Of a stretch of 64,000 nucleotides of DNA, positions 55,534-64,000 are shown one piece after another. Below the pieces are notes generated by a model. The model did not search any database and was not told the DNA's origin. It saw nothing but the letters and a program-made list of their open reading frames with translations. This DNA is from Sphingomonas hankookensis (lineage in GTDB: Bacteria > Pseudomonadota > Alphaproteobacteria > Sphingomonadales > Sphingomonadaceae). Numbering within the stretch: position 1 is the stretch's first letter; each line of letters begins with the position of its first letter. The stretch spans positions 248,001-312,000 of the forward strand of contig NZ_JAKREV010000002.1 in the NCBI RefSeq assembly GCF_022664465.1. Reading direction: 5' to 3'. The position numbers were made by a program, and so were the translations under genes.

Positions 55534-55976
55534 GCGAACTCAAGACCGCCCCGACGGCGACCACCGGTACGATCGACACGATCAAGGACAAGGCGTCGAC
55601 CGCCGCCCATGCCACCAGCGATGCGGCGCACGACGCTGCCAAGCGGGCCTCGGATGCCGCGCACGATGCCGCCAAGCGCGCCTCGGACACCATCGAAACC
55701 AGCCCGCTCGCGGTGCTGGCCGGTGGCCTCGCCCTCGGTGCCGTCGTCGGCGCGCTGCTGCCGCGCACCGCGCAGGAAACCCGGACGCTCGCGCCGCTCG
55801 GCAAGAAGCTGTCGGCCGCCGCAACCGCCGCTGCCGCCACCGCGCGCGACGTCGGCAAGGAACAGCTGACCGCCGCACTGCCCAGCAAGGACGGCGCCAA
55901 GGAGCAGCTGCGCACGGTGTTCAGCAACGTCGTGCAGGCCGCCACCGACAGCGGCAAGAGCGCGATCAAGGGCTGA
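55530..55976 (+). CDS. Alanine-rich LEA-like protein with membrane segment
   Basis: A 148-residue protein overlapping the previous gene by 4 bases (ATGA). The N-terminal third contains two direct repeats of DAAHDAAKRAS, with KASTAAHATS before, a pattern of late-embryogenesis-abundant (LEA)-like amphipathic helices linked to desiccation or osmotic stress. A hydrophobic stretch (LAVLAGGLALGAVVGALL) follows, then another Ala/Lys helix. It is the last gene of the cluster and is followed by an intrinsic terminator. Confidence 0.8.
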   Translation: MSELKTAPTATTGTIDTIKDKASTAAHATSDAAHDAAKRASDAAHDAAKRASDTIETSPLAVLAGGLALGAVVGALLPRTAQETRTLAPLGKKLSAAATAAAATARDVGKEQLTAALPSKDGAKEQLRTVFSNVVQAATDSGKSAIKG

Positions 55977-56010
55977 TCGACTGATATCACGCCAGTTTAT
56001 GGGTTGAAGG

Positions 56011-56050
56011 GTACGCTCCGTCCGCTATGCGGCGGGGCGTATCTTTTTTT
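56011..56050 (+). terminator. Intrinsic terminator of the YqjD-like cluster
   Basis: TACGCTCCGTC (56012-56022) and GGCGGGGCGTA (56031-56041) pair over 11 bases with two G-U pairs, followed by seven T (56044-56050). It lies 35 bases after the last cluster stop. Confidence 0.85.
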
Positions 56051-56067
56051 GCACTGCGGGAGCGATC

Positions 56068-56289
56068 ATGAGCAAACTCCACCTCGTCTTCGGCGGCCGC
56101 GTCACCGATCCGCGCACGCTCGACTTCGCCGACCTGAAGGCGATCGACGTCGTCGGCGTGTTCGGCGACTATGCCAGCGCTGAAAAGGCATGGCGCGCCG
56201 CCGCGCAGCGGACCGTCGACGATGCCGAGATGAAATATGTCGTGGTCCACCTGCACCGCCTGCTCGAACCGGAACTGCCCGCGGCGTAA
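56068..56289 (+). CDS. DUF4170 protein
   Basis: A 73-residue cytoplasmic protein of the DUF4170 family (KLHLVFGGRVTDPRTLDFAD, VVGVFGDYASAEKAWRAAAQ, YVVVHLHRLLEPE). It is small, common in alphaproteobacteria and without known function. Some relatives lie near inositol-phosphatase genes, not seen here. GGGAG lies 7 bases before the ATG. Confidence 0.85.
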   Translation: MSKLHLVFGGRVTDPRTLDFADLKAIDVVGVFGDYASAEKAWRAAAQRTVDDAEMKYVVVHLHRLLEPELPAA

Positions 56290-56321
56290 GGCGCGATAGA
56301 CGCTTCCGTTCGGTTCGAGCC

Positions 56322-56340
56322 GCTTCGAGCTTGTCGAGAA
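56322..56340. repeat. Left copy of an exact 19-bp inverted repeat
   Basis: GCTTCGAGCTTGTCGAGAA, the same core as the GAGCTTGTCGAAG repeat at 5697-5815. Confidence 0.85.
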
Positions 56341-56655
56341 GCGTCCGTCGAGAACCCGGAGACGCGGCACGGTTGTGCTTGCGACAGGAACAACCGCGCC
56401 AGCCGCCTCATCCGTCGCTGCAACGTGCGAGATTTCTCCGGTTCGGGCGCACTCTCCCCGAACGCACCCCCTCCGCGTCTCCGCGCCTCCGCGCGAATCA
56501 CTATCTTCTTCGCGTCATCGCGCCTTCGCGTGAAGCAAGCCTTCTACTTGGGAGCCGCAACAGCGGGGCTGGTCTGCGGGACCGGCTTGATCGCCCCCGT
56601 TATAGACCAACACCGTCCATCGGTCCCATTTGAGGCGGCCCCTTCTCGACTTCGG

Positions 56656-56674
56656 TTCTCGACAAGCTCGAAGC
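56656..56674. repeat. Right copy of an exact 19-bp inverted repeat
   Basis: TTCTCGACAAGCTCGAAGC is the exact reverse complement of 56322-56340, 315 bases further on. Confidence 0.85.
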
Positions 56675-56739
56675 AAACGGGGGGTAATGCGCAGGAAACG
56701 GGGAGAATGTGGGAGTAAGCGGGGTATCCGCCGAACACC

Positions 56740-57396
56740 TTACTCAGCCAACGGCCGCCCACCCCAGCGCCACCGCAACAGTGGCCGCAACAGCACCATC
56801 CCCGCAACGAACCCGCCGACATGCGCCGCGCCGGCAATCGGCATCCCGCTGCCCGCGCTCGACCACCCGATGAACAGGTTCAGCGCGGTCCAGAACACGC
56901 CCAGCCAGATCGCATGGACCACATGCGCGGGGATCGGCCCGATCGGCTTGGCCTTGGCGCCACCGAACAGCAGCGCATAGGCCCCGATCAGCGCAGAGAT
57001 TGCGCCGCTCGCCCCGACCATCACCGATATCGACGACGGCCCGAGCGCCCATTGCGCCGCCGCGGCGGCATAGGCCCCCACTACCAGCAGCACGATCACC
57101 CCGCGCAGGCCCACCGCCCGCTGGGTCGGCGTGCCGACGATCAGCAACGACAACAGGTTGAACCCCAGATGCAGCCAGCCGTCGTGAATGAACGCAGCGC
57201 TCAGCGGCGTCAGCACCACCGGTACCAACGGCAGATTATCCGACACCGCCGAAGGATCGCCGCCGACCCGCAACGGCCAGAACCCGCCGACCGCCGCCGC
57301 CCAGTCGACCCGGCCCGTCAGGATCAGGAACGCGCTGACGACCGCGATCAATCCGCCGATCGCAAGGATCGCGGGGGACGGACGCCGCTCGAACAT
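56740..57396 (-). CDS. Rhomboid-family intramembrane serine protease
   Basis: A 218-residue inner-membrane protein with about six transmembrane helices. The nucleophile Ser130 is in VGASGAISALIGAY (GxSG), His192 in AGAAHVGGFVAGM is its partner, and His71/76 and Asn80 (HDGWLHLGFN) form the oxyanion/TM2 HxxxN pattern. It should be catalytically active on membrane proteins of unknown identity. It is separated from greA by 6 bases and transcribed in the same direction. Confidence 0.93.
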   Translation of the reverse strand: MFERRPSPAILAIGGLIAVVSAFLILTGRVDWAAAVGGFWPLRVGGDPSAVSDNLPLVPVVLTPLSAAFIHDGWLHLGFNLLSLLIVGTPTQRAVGLRGVIVLLVVGAYAAAAAQWALGPSSISVMVGASGAISALIGAYALLFGGAKAKPIGPIPAHVVHAIWLGVFWTALNLFIGWSSAGSGMPIAGAAHVGGFVAGMVLLRPLLRWRWGGRPLAE

Positions 57397-57402
57397 GGGG
57401 GT

Positions 57403-57879
57403 TTAGATGAACTCGATCTTCGAGATCTGATAATAACGGTCGCCCGACGGCACCGTCACTTCGACATCGTCGTCGATCTTGCGACCGATCAGCGCACGGC
57501 CCATCGGCGAATTGTACGAAATACGGCCGGACTTCGCATCCGCCTCGGTCTGGCCGACGATCTGGTAGGTCACCGCCTTGTCGTCCTCGTCGAGCAGCGT
57601 CACGGTCGCGCCGAACACGACCTTGTCGCCCGACAGGTCCTTCGGGTCGATGACCTGCGCACGCGACAGCTTGTCCTCGATATCGGCGATCGACGCCTCG
57701 ATCTGGCCCTGTCGTTCCTTCGCCGCATGATATTCGGCGTTTTCCGACAGGTCGCCGTGCGCGCGCGCTTCCTCGATCGCATCGATGATCTGCGGTCGTT
57801 CGACCTTCAGCTGCTTGAGGTGTACCGTCAGGCGGTCATAGCCCTCCTGCAACATCGGCATCTTTTCGACCGTCGCCAT
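57403..57879 (-). CDS. greA: Transcript cleavage factor GreA
   Basis: A 158-residue factor that rescues backtracked RNA polymerase. The N-terminal coiled coil (about 1-75) contains the tip acidic residues in [20 protein letters not shown], and the C-terminal FKBP-like domain has [17 protein letters not shown] and [18 protein letters not shown]. It lies 84 bases after carB and just before the rhomboid gene. Confidence 0.95.
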   Translation of the reverse strand: MATVEKMPMLQEGYDRLTVHLKQLKVERPQIIDAIEEARAHGDLSENAEYHAAKERQGQIEASIADIEDKLSRAQVIDPKDLSGDKVVFGATVTLLDEDDKAVTYQIVGQTEADAKSGRISYNSPMGRALIGRKIDDDVEVTVPSGDRYYQISKIEFI

Positions 57880-57916
57880 CGCGCCGCGCGTCCCTTTTGT
57901 CAGTGCCCCCTCCGAA

Positions 57917-57939
57917 CGGACGGACCACCGGCCCGTCCG
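57917..57939 (-). promoter_or_regulatory. Stem-loop in the carB-greA gap
   Basis: CGGACGG/CCGTCCG (7 bp) with an inner CC/GG pair in the 84-base gap. There is no U-tract, so it is not a clear intrinsic terminator; it may modulate greA expression or end carB mRNA. Confidence 0.4.
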
Positions 57940-57963
57940 CGCGCAACATTATGCTGATGGGGA

Positions 57964-60900
57964 TCAGTTGTGCGATTGCGAATAATAAGACTGCAACGGC
58001 CGCACTTCAAGGGACCGGGCCGCCAGCGCCTGAATGGCCTGTGCGACTGCAACACTTGCCGGAGCCGTGGTAAAATACGGCACCTTCTGCGACTGCGCCG
58101 ATGCGCGGATCGATTCCGAATCCTTCAGCGACTGCCACCCTTCGGTCGTGTTGAAGATCATCGCGATATCGCCGTCGAAAATCTTGTCGACGATATGCGG
58201 CCGACCCTGCGCCACCTTGTTCACGCGTTCGACGGGCACGCCGTTTTCGGCGAGGTAATCGGCGGTGCCACTGGTCGCGACGATGCGGAAGCCCATGTCG
58301 ACCAGCAGCTGGACGCCCGGCAGGATCACCGGCTTGTCGCCATGCTTGACCGATACGAACACCGTGCCGCTCTTGGGCAGGACGATGCTGGCACCCATCT
58401 GCGCCTTGGCAAAGGCGGTGGCGAAATCGCTATCGATTCCCATGACTTCGCCGGTCGACTTCATTTCCGGCGACAGGACCGGATCGACTCCGGGGAAACG
58501 CCCCCATGGAAAGACCGCTTCCTTGACCGCGACATGGGTAATGTTGCGATCGATCACCGGCAGGCCGCTGAGCTTCTCGCCCGCCATCACCCGCGCCGCG
58601 ATCTTGGCGACCGGCGTCCCGATCGCCTTGGCGACGAACGGCACCGTACGGCTGGCCCGTGGATTGACCTCGATCAGATAGACCTTGCCGTCCTTGACCG
58701 CGAACTGGATGTTCATCAGGCCCTTGACGTTCAACGCCTTGGCCAACGCCACCGTCTGCCGCTCGATCTCGGCGATCGTCTCGGCGGACAGCGAATGCGG
58801 CGGCATCGAACAGGCGCTGTCGCCCGAATGGACGCCTGCTTCCTCGATATGCTGCAACACACCCGCGACAACGACGTCATCGCCGTCCGCAATTGCATCG
58901 ACATCGACCTCGATCGCGTCGCGCAGATACTGGTCGATCAGCACGGGCGAATCACCCGACACCTGCACCGCGGTCTGGATATAGTCGTCGAGCTGCTGGA
59001 TCGAATCGACGATCTCCATCGCCCGTCCGCCCAGCACATAGCTCGGCCGCATCAGCACCGGATAGCCGATCCGCTCGGCGATCACCGCCGCCTCGTCCCG
59101 GCTGCGCGCGAGGCCATTGGCCGGCTGCAACAAGCCGAGCGAATTGACTAGATCGGCGAACCGCTCACGATCCTCGGCAAGGTCGATCGAATCGGGCGTG
59201 GTGCCCAGGATCGGGATACCGGCGGCCTCCAGTGCGCGGGCGAGGTTCAGCGGCGTCTGCCCGCCGAACTGCACGATCACCCCGACCAGCTCGCCCTTCG
59301 ACGCCTCGACATGCAGGATTTCCAGCACGTCCTCGGCGGTCAGCGGTTCGAAATACAGCCGGTCCGACGTGTCGTAATCGGTGCTGACCGTCTCCGGGTT
59401 GCAGTTGACCATGATGGTCTCATACCCGGCGTCGCTCAGCGCGAAGCAGGCATGGCAGCAGCAATAATCGAACTCGATCCCCTGCCCGATCCGGTTCGGA
59501 CCACCGCCCAGGATCACGATCTTCCTGCGCTCCGACGGCGCGCTCTCGTCCTCGGGCTCGCCAAAGGTCGGCGCCTCATAGGTCGAATACATATACGGCG
59601 TCTTCGCTTCGAACTCGGCGGCGCAGGTGTCGATCCGCTTGAACACCGGTCGCACGCCCAGCTTGTGCCGATGTTGGCGCACTTCGTCCTCGGTCACGCC
59701 ACCGGTCATCATCTTGACGACCTCGTGGATCAGCCCCGATCCGCGCGCGATGCCGCGCTCCATGCCGCGCAGATTGGCCGATTGCAGCGCCAGCCACGCC
59801 AGCCGCTTGTCCGAAAAGCCCATCGCCTTCAGACGCCGCATACCCGCCGCGTCCTGCGGCAGGCCGTTGGTGCAAACTTCGGTTTCCGCCGCGACGATTT
59901 CCGCCATGCGTTCGAGGAACCACGGATCATATTTGGCGATGGCGTGCACTTCGGCGACGGTGAAGCCTTCGCGCAGCGCCTGCGCCGCGACCAGCAGCCG
60001 GTCGGGCGTCGCCACGGCCAGCGCCGCCTCGATCTCCGCGCGCGGCGCGCCAGCCAGCCGCTCGACGTTGTTGAACCCGGCCAGCCCGGTTTCCAGTCCC
60101 CGCAGCGCCTTTTGCAGCGATTCATGGATGTTGCGGCCGATCGCCATCACTTCGCCGACCGACTTCATCGCGGTCGACAGCACCGCTTGCGACCCCTTGA
60201 ACTTTTCGAAGGCGAAGCGCGGAATCTTGGTGACGACGTAATCGATCGTCGGTTCGAACGACGCCGGCGTCGCGCCCGTAATATCGTTGTCGATCTCGTC
60301 TAGCGTGTAGCCGACCGCCAGCTTGGCGGCGACCTTCGCGATCGGGAAGCCGGTCGCCTTCGACGCCAGCGCCGACGACCGCGACACACGCGGGTTCATC
60401 TCGATGACGATCAGGCGACCGTCCTTCGGGTTGACCGCGAACTGTACGTTCGAACCCCCTGTTTCGACACCGATTTCCCGCAGGACCGCGATCGATGCAT
60501 TGCGCATGATCTGGTATTCCTTGTCGGTCAGCGTCAGCGCCGGGGCGACGGTGATCGAGTCCCCGGTATGGACGCCCATCGGATCGATATTCTCGATCGA
60601 ACACACGATGATGGCATTGTCCGCACGGTCGCGGACCACCTCCATCTCATATTCCTTCCAACCGAGCAGCGATTCCTCGATCAGCACCTCGGTAGTCGGC
60701 GAGGCGTCGAGCCCTTCGCGGACGATCTTGAGGAACTCGTCGCGGTTATAGGCGACGCCGCCACCGGTGCCGCCCAGCGTGAACGACGGGCGGATGATCG
60801 CCGGCAACCCGACATGCTCGAGGCCCGCCAGCGCCTCCGCTTCGGTATGCGCGATATGGCTGCGCGCGGATTCGAGGCCGATCTTGTCCATCGCGACCTT

Positions 60901-61296
60901 GAACTTCTGACGATCCTCGGCCTTGTCGATCGCCTCGGCATCGGCACCGATCATCGTCACGCCGAACTTCTCCAGCGTTCCGTCATTGGCCAGCGCCAGC
61001 GCGGTGTTCAGCGCGGTCTGCCCGCCCATCGTCGGCAGGACGGCGTCGGGGCGCTCCTTCTCGATGATCTTCGCGACGATCGCCGGGGTGATCGGCTCGA
61101 CATAGGTCGCGTCGGCCAGGTCGGGATCGGTCATGATCGTGGCGGGGTTGGAGTTGACGAGGACGATGCGATAGCCCTCCTCCTTCAACGCCTTGATCGC
61201 CTGCACGCCCGAATAATCGAACTCGCAAGCCTGACCGATAACGATCGGCCCCGCGCCGATGACGAGGATGGACGAAATGTCGGTGCGTTTTGGCAT
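57964..61296 (-). CDS. carB: Carbamoyl-phosphate synthase large subunit
   Basis: A 1110-residue enzyme that makes carbamoyl phosphate from glutamine, bicarbonate and two ATP for arginine and pyrimidine synthesis. Two homologous ATP-grasp halves are visible: [20 protein letters not shown] and [12 protein letters not shown] in the first, [20 protein letters not shown] and [13 protein letters not shown] in the second. A C-terminal MGS-like allosteric domain (about 970-1100) has [16 protein letters not shown]. The length is normal. Confidence 0.96.
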   Translation of the reverse strand: MPKRTDISSILVIGAGPIVIGQACEFDYSGVQAIKALKEEGYRIVLVNSNPATIMTDPDLADATYVEPITPAIVAKIIEKERPDAVLPTMGGQTALNTALALANDGTLEKFGVTMIGADAEAIDKAEDRQKFKVAMDKIGLESARSHIAHTEAEALAGLEHVGLPAIIRPSFTLGGTGGGVAYNRDEFLKIVREGLDASPTTEVLIEESLLGWKEYEMEVVRDRADNAIIVCSIENIDPMGVHTGDSITVAPALTLTDKEYQIMRNASIAVLREIGVETGGSNVQFAVNPKDGRLIVIEMNPRVSRSSALASKATGFPIAKVAAKLAVGYTLDEIDNDITGATPASFEPTIDYVVTKIPRFAFEKFKGSQAVLSTAMKSVGEVMAIGRNIHESLQKALRGLETGLAGFNNVERLAGAPRAEIEAALAVATPDRLLVAAQALREGFTVAEVHAIAKYDPWFLERMAEIVAAETEVCTNGLPQDAAGMRRLKAMGFSDKRLAWLALQSANLRGMERGIARGSGLIHEVVKMMTGGVTEDEVRQHRHKLGVRPVFKRIDTCAAEFEAKTPYMYSTYEAPTFGEPEDESAPSERRKIVILGGGPNRIGQGIEFDYCCCHACFALSDAGYETIMVNCNPETVSTDYDTSDRLYFEPLTAEDVLEILHVEASKGELVGVIVQFGGQTPLNLARALEAAGIPILGTTPDSIDLAEDRERFADLVNSLGLLQPANGLARSRDEAAVIAERIGYPVLMRPSYVLGGRAMEIVDSIQQLDDYIQTAVQVSGDSPVLIDQYLRDAIEVDVDAIADGDDVVVAGVLQHIEEAGVHSGDSACSMPPHSLSAETIAEIERQTVALAKALNVKGLMNIQFAVKDGKVYLIEVNPRASRTVPFVAKAIGTPVAKIAARVMAGEKLSGLPVIDRNITHVAVKEAVFPWGRFPGVDPVLSPEMKSTGEVMGIDSDFATAFAKAQMGASIVLPKSGTVFVSVKHGDKPVILPGVQLLVDMGFRIVATSGTADYLAENGVPVERVNKVAQGRPHIVDKIFDGDIAMIFNTTEGWQSLKDSESIRASAQSQKVPYFTTAPASVAVAQAIQALAARSLEVRPLQSYYSQSHN

Positions 61297-61306
61297 GATG
61301 GTCCGC

Positions 61307-61513
61307 TCAGCCCTTCGGGCGCTTGAAAATGAGAGTTACGGGCGGGCTGGCGCCGAACGTCGCCTTGCCGCTGATCGAGGTGGCCAGTTCCCAGCCCTGC
61401 GATCCGAGATAGGTCAGCGCACCTTGCAGGGACTGACGATGACCTTCGCCAAATTGCTGACGCAGCTCGACAAAGCCATCCTCCAGCTCGGCTGCAAGAT
61501 ACTCCCACGTCAT
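61307..61513 (-). CDS. DUF4177-like small protein between carA and carB
   Basis: A 68-residue protein [20 protein letters not shown]... with [12 protein letters not shown] and [10 protein letters not shown], the DUF4177 pattern. ATG 61513 overlaps the carA stop (ATGA) and the gene ends 10 bases before carB. The function is unknown; the translational coupling to carA suggests joint expression with carbamoyl-phosphate synthase. Confidence 0.8.
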   Translation of the reverse strand: MTWEYLAAELEDGFVELRQQFGEGHRQSLQGALTYLGSQGWELATSISGKATFGASPPVTLIFKRPKG

Positions 61514-62709
61514 GCGGGCGCCTTCATCATGCCCACGAACCGCTCGAACAGATAGAAACTGTCCTGCGGCCCGGGCGACGCCTCGGGATGATACTGCACG
61601 CTGAACGCGCGGCCGCCGTCAACTTCCAGTCCCGCGTTCGATCCATCGAACAGCGACACATGCGTCTCGCGGACGTTCGCCGGCAGGCTGTCGCGCTCGA
61701 CCGCAAAGCCATGGTTCATGCTGGTGATCTCGACCGCGCCATCGGACAACCGCTTGACCGGATGGTTCGCGCCACGATGCCCCTGATGCATCTTGCTGGT
61801 GGTCGCACCCAGCGCAAGGCCCAGCAACTGGTGGCCCAGGCAGATGCCGAACAGCGGCTTGCCGGTCTCCAGCAACTGCCGGATCACCGGCACCGCATAC
61901 TCGCCGGTCGCGGCCGGATCACCCGGACCGTTCGACAGGAAGATGCCGTCGGGGTTGGCCGCCATGACCTCGTCATAGGTCGCGGTGGCCGGTAGCACGG
62001 TTACTTCAGCACCCGCATGAACAAGATTGCGGAAGATATTGCGTTTGCTGCCAAAATCGATCGCAACGACGTGCGGGCGCGATGGGCTTTGTGCGACACC
62101 TTCGCCACCTTCGGCGGTCAGGCTGTCGTCATACCCCTTGCCCAGATGCCACGCCCCGCCGGCCCAGCCATAATGCGTTTCGCACGACACCGACTTGGCA
62201 AGGTCCATGCCCTCCAGCCCCGGCCATGCCTGCGCCTGTGCCAGCAGCGCCGGGATGTCGAACTCACCCGTAGCCGAATGCGCGATCACCCCGTTCGGCG
62301 CCCCGCCCTGCCGGATGCGACGGGTCAGCGCCCGCGTATCGATCCCGGCCAGCCCGATCCGGTTGTGCCGCGCCATCCATGCGTCCAGATGCTCGTTCGA
62401 CCGGAAGTTCGACGGTGCGGTCACGTCCTCACGGACGATCATGCCCAGCGCGTGCGGGTCGTTCGCCTCGACGTCATCGACGTTGGTGCCGACATTGCCG
62501 ATGTGGGGGAAGGTGAAGGTGATGATCTGCCCGGCGAAGGACGGATCGGTCATGATTTCCTGATAGCCGGTCATCGCGGTGTGGAAGCACACCTCGCCCA
62601 CCGCTGCGCCTTCCGCGCCAAAACCACGCCCCCACAGCACGTCGCCATTGGCGAGGACGAGGACACCCGTAGCTCCGTCGGGCATGGCGAAAGGCTTGGC
62701 GTCGGCCAT
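61510..62709 (-). CDS. carA: Carbamoyl-phosphate synthase small subunit
   Basis: A 399-residue glutamine amidotransferase subunit that hydrolyses glutamine and channels ammonia to CarB. GFGAEGAAVGEVCFHTAMTG, VDDVEANDPHALGMIVRED and GLAGIDTRALTRRIRQGG lie in the N-terminal domain; the class I amidotransferase domain has FLSNGPGDPAA, the nucleophile Cys in FGICLGHQLLGLALGA and the His/Glu pair in SVQYHPEASPGPQD. The three-gene set carA-DUF4177-carB lies in one direction. Confidence 0.96.
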   Translation of the reverse strand: MADAKPFAMPDGATGVLVLANGDVLWGRGFGAEGAAVGEVCFHTAMTGYQEIMTDPSFAGQIITFTFPHIGNVGTNVDDVEANDPHALGMIVREDVTAPSNFRSNEHLDAWMARHNRIGLAGIDTRALTRRIRQGGAPNGVIAHSATGEFDIPALLAQAQAWPGLEGMDLAKSVSCETHYGWAGGAWHLGKGYDDSLTAEGGEGVAQSPSRPHVVAIDFGSKRNIFRNLVHAGAEVTVLPATATYDEVMAANPDGIFLSNGPGDPAATGEYAVPVIRQLLETGKPLFGICLGHQLLGLALGATTSKMHQGHRGANHPVKRLSDGAVEITSMNHGFAVERDSLPANVRETHVSLFDGSNAGLEVDGGRAFSVQYHPEASPGPQDSFYLFERFVGMMKAPA

Positions 62710-62854
62710 GATAGGCGGGCACTCCTGGGTTGGTCTGATGATGTCGCTAAGCGGTGGCGGCTAATCCCAACCCCGCCCCCCGTCAATCCTGTGATCGCCG
62801 ATCGATTGCGGCTAGGGGTGATCGCTTACCCGAATAAACGACATTGGAACCGCC

Positions 62855-63307
62855 ATGATTCGCGACACCATCAAGGACGCGCTGGTCACCGCCATGAAGG
62901 GCGGGGACAAGGAAAGCACCGCCACGATCCGCCTGATCCAGTCGTCGATCAAGAACCGCGATATCGAGGCCCGCACCGGCAAGGCCCCCGACAGCGACGA
63001 TGCGCTGGTGGTCGAGGTCTTGCAAAAAATGGTCAAGCAGCGCCGCGAATCGATCGAGATGTACGAAAAGGGCAACCGCCCCGAACTCGCCGCCGCCGAA
63101 GCGCGCGAGGTGACCGTCATCGAACGTTTCCTTCCCACACAGATGGACGAAGCGCAGACCGCCGCGGCGATCGAGGCGATCAAGACCGAGCTGAATGCGG
63201 CGGGCATGAAGGACATGGGCCGCGTGATGGCCGAACTGAAATCGCGCCACGGCAGCGAACTCGACATGAGCAAGGCTAGCGCCGCGGTGAAGGCCGCATT
63301 AAGCTGA
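62855..63307 (+). CDS. yqeY: GatB/YqeY-domain protein
   Basis: A 150-residue cytoplasmic protein equal to the GatB/YqeY domain (MIRDTIKDALVTAMKGGDKE, TATIRLIQSSIKNRDIEAR, ERFLPTQMDEAQTAAAIEAI, GRVMAELKSRHGSELDMSKA). The domain is thought to bind tRNA, but the role of the stand-alone protein is not established. It commonly precedes dnaG in alphaproteobacteria, as here (63-base gap). It is divergent from carA. Confidence 0.94.
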   Translation: MIRDTIKDALVTAMKGGDKESTATIRLIQSSIKNRDIEARTGKAPDSDDALVVEVLQKMVKQRRESIEMYEKGNRPELAAAEAREVTVIERFLPTQMDEAQTAAAIEAIKTELNAAGMKDMGRVMAELKSRHGSELDMSKASAAVKAALS

Positions 63308-63370
63308 CCAGCCTATAGCGGTCACCCTTTAGACGTTGCTCGAACCGAGCGGTTTGGGCTATGTGCGCGT

Positions 63371-64000
63371 ATGACTCTTTCGCCCCAATTTCTGGATGAA
63401 CTTCGGGCGCGCACGACCTTGTCGGCGCTGGTCGGCAAGTCGGTGAAGCTCCAGCGCTCGGGTAACGAGCACAAGGCGTGCTGCCCGTTCCATACCGAGA
63501 AGACGCCGAGCTTCTGGGTCAATGACGACAAGGGTTTCTACCACTGCTTCGGCTGTGGCGCGCATGGCGATGCGATCCGCTGGATGACCGACCAGCGCGG
63601 CCTGCCCTTCATCGACGCGGTAAAGGAACTGGCCGCCGCCGCCGGCATGGAAATGCCCGCGCAGGACGCGCGCTCGGCCAAGCAGGCGGAGCGCGCCAAG
63701 GGCCTGCACGAACTGATGGCCGACGCGCAGAGCTGGTTCGTAGACCGGCTGAGCGACGAAGGCGGCATCGCCCGCGACGCGCTGGCCAAGCGCGGGATCA
63801 AGCCCGAAACGGCACGCGCGTTCGGCATGGGCTATGCCCCCGACGCACGCGGCCGGATGAAGGCGGCGCTGGCGTCGTACGGCGATCCGATGCTGGTCGA
63901 ATCGGGCATGCTGATCTCTGTCGAGGGCAAGGAACCCTATGACCGGTTCCGCGGCCGCCTGATGATCCCGATCCGCGATGCGCGCGGGCGGACGATCGCG
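63371..64000 (+). CDS. dnaG: DNA primase, 5' part
   Basis: 210 codons run off the right edge. Translation begins MTLSPQFLDELRARTTLSAL and has the CHC2-type zinc-binding region HKACCPFHTEKTPSFWVN and YHCFGCGAHGDAIRWM (Cys/His ligands), then the start of the catalytic core (YDRFRGRLMIPIRDARGR). It primes Okazaki fragments. The ATG has no clear Shine-Dalgarno. It follows yqeY. Confidence 0.94.
   Translation, partial: MTLSPQFLDELRARTTLSALVGKSVKLQRSGNEHKACCPFHTEKTPSFWVNDDKGFYHCFGCGAHGDAIRWMTDQRGLPFIDAVKELAAAAGMEMPAQDARSAKQAERAKGLHELMADAQSWFVDRLSDEGGIARDALAKRGIKPETARAFGMGYAPDARGRMKAALASYGDPMLVESGMLISVEGKEPYDRFRGRLMIPIRDARGRTIA

Larger units (their letters stand above)
56290..56739. other. Gene-free stretch bounded by an exact 19-bp inverted repeat
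   Basis: These 450 bases carry no gene I can support. An exact inverted repeat lies at 56322-56340 (GCTTCGAGCTTGTCGAGAA) and 56656-56674 (its reverse complement). Within, CTCCGCGTCTCCGCGCCTCC and CTTCGCGTCATCGCGCCTTC are short near-repeats typical of sphingomonad intergenic DNA. A 97-codon plus-strand frame (56425) is not like any family. Confidence 0.7.

Noticed and set aside
56425..56718. 97-codon frame between the inverted repeats
   Set aside because: It reads through a repeat arm and has low-complexity Ser/Arg/Pro sequence.

Overview
The window reads as a chromosomal segment of a high-GC alphaproteobacterium of the Sphingomonas/sphingomonad type. The evidence is the xylXBCD-type (Weimberg/Dahms) xylose genes closely resembling Caulobacter, a pyruvate dehydrogenase E1 beta chain fused to a lipoyl domain, an ftsB-pdhA-pdhB order, TonB-receptor-centred sugar loci, a DUF4170 protein and a YqjD-like membrane-protein cluster. 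No tRNA, rRNA, CRISPR, insertion sequence or prophage was seen, and nearly every gene looks intact.

Layout. (1) 1-1976: the end of glgA and all of glgX (glycogen). (2) 1963-14754: a maltodextrin/starch utilisation locus. On the minus strand a TonB-dependent receptor, a flavin-dependent tryptophan-halogenase-family protein, a secreted GH13 alpha-amylase, a GH13 alpha-glucosidase, a secreted GH97 alpha-glucosidase and a maltose-type MFS transporter follow one another, with a divergent LacI-family regulator. (3) 14883-24761: a xylose locus. A sugar porter, xylD, xylX, xylB and xylC lie on the minus strand behind a second LacI-family gene (XylR-like), and a secreted GH3 beta-xylosidase/glucosidase diverges from it. 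Related 14-bp palindromes lie upstream of both transcription units. (4) 24762-25715: a gene-poor stretch, parts of it clearly lower in GC. (5) 25716-28816: a tonB-exbB-exbD-exbD energy-transduction operon and a small TPR protein. (6) 28817-44600: housekeeping and small regulatory genes (folB plus a pteridine-reductase-like SDR, GNAT, DUF1285-NUDIX-CCA transferase, GGDEF-EAL, parC, TetR and hydrolase, a DUF4349 lipoprotein, purC, acyl-CoA dehydrogenase with a MerR regulator, an EF-hand protein). (7) 44645-48592: a squalene/phytoene-synthase-family protein and a three-gene TadG/TadE-type cluster. (8) 48682-54230: pdhB, pdhA, ftsB, csaA, a P-loop kinase and eno. (9) 54375-56289: four small coupled membrane/LEA-like genes with a terminator, then DUF4170. 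(10) 56740-64000: rhomboid protease, greA, carB, a DUF4177-like gene, carA, yqeY and the 5' part of dnaG.

How it works together. The TonB receptors depend on the TonB-ExbB-ExbD complex encoded at 26-29 kb. Secreted GH13/GH97 and GH3 enzymes release glucose and xylose from plant-type glucans and xylans, the MFS porters import the products, and xylB-xylC-xylD-xylX oxidise xylose towards alpha-ketoglutarate semialdehyde. The last enzyme of that route (the xylA-type aldehyde dehydrogenase) is not in this window.

The most interesting non-coding material is a set of dispersed palindromic repeats (near 3.5, 5.7, 14.8, 25.3, 41.6-41.8 and 56.3-56.7 kb). One of them carries the Shine-Dalgarno sequence of the maltose transporter in a position to be sequestered. 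Others of note are a terminator-like stem inside the xylose operon and a perfect MerR-type palindrome over an apparently leaderless promoter.
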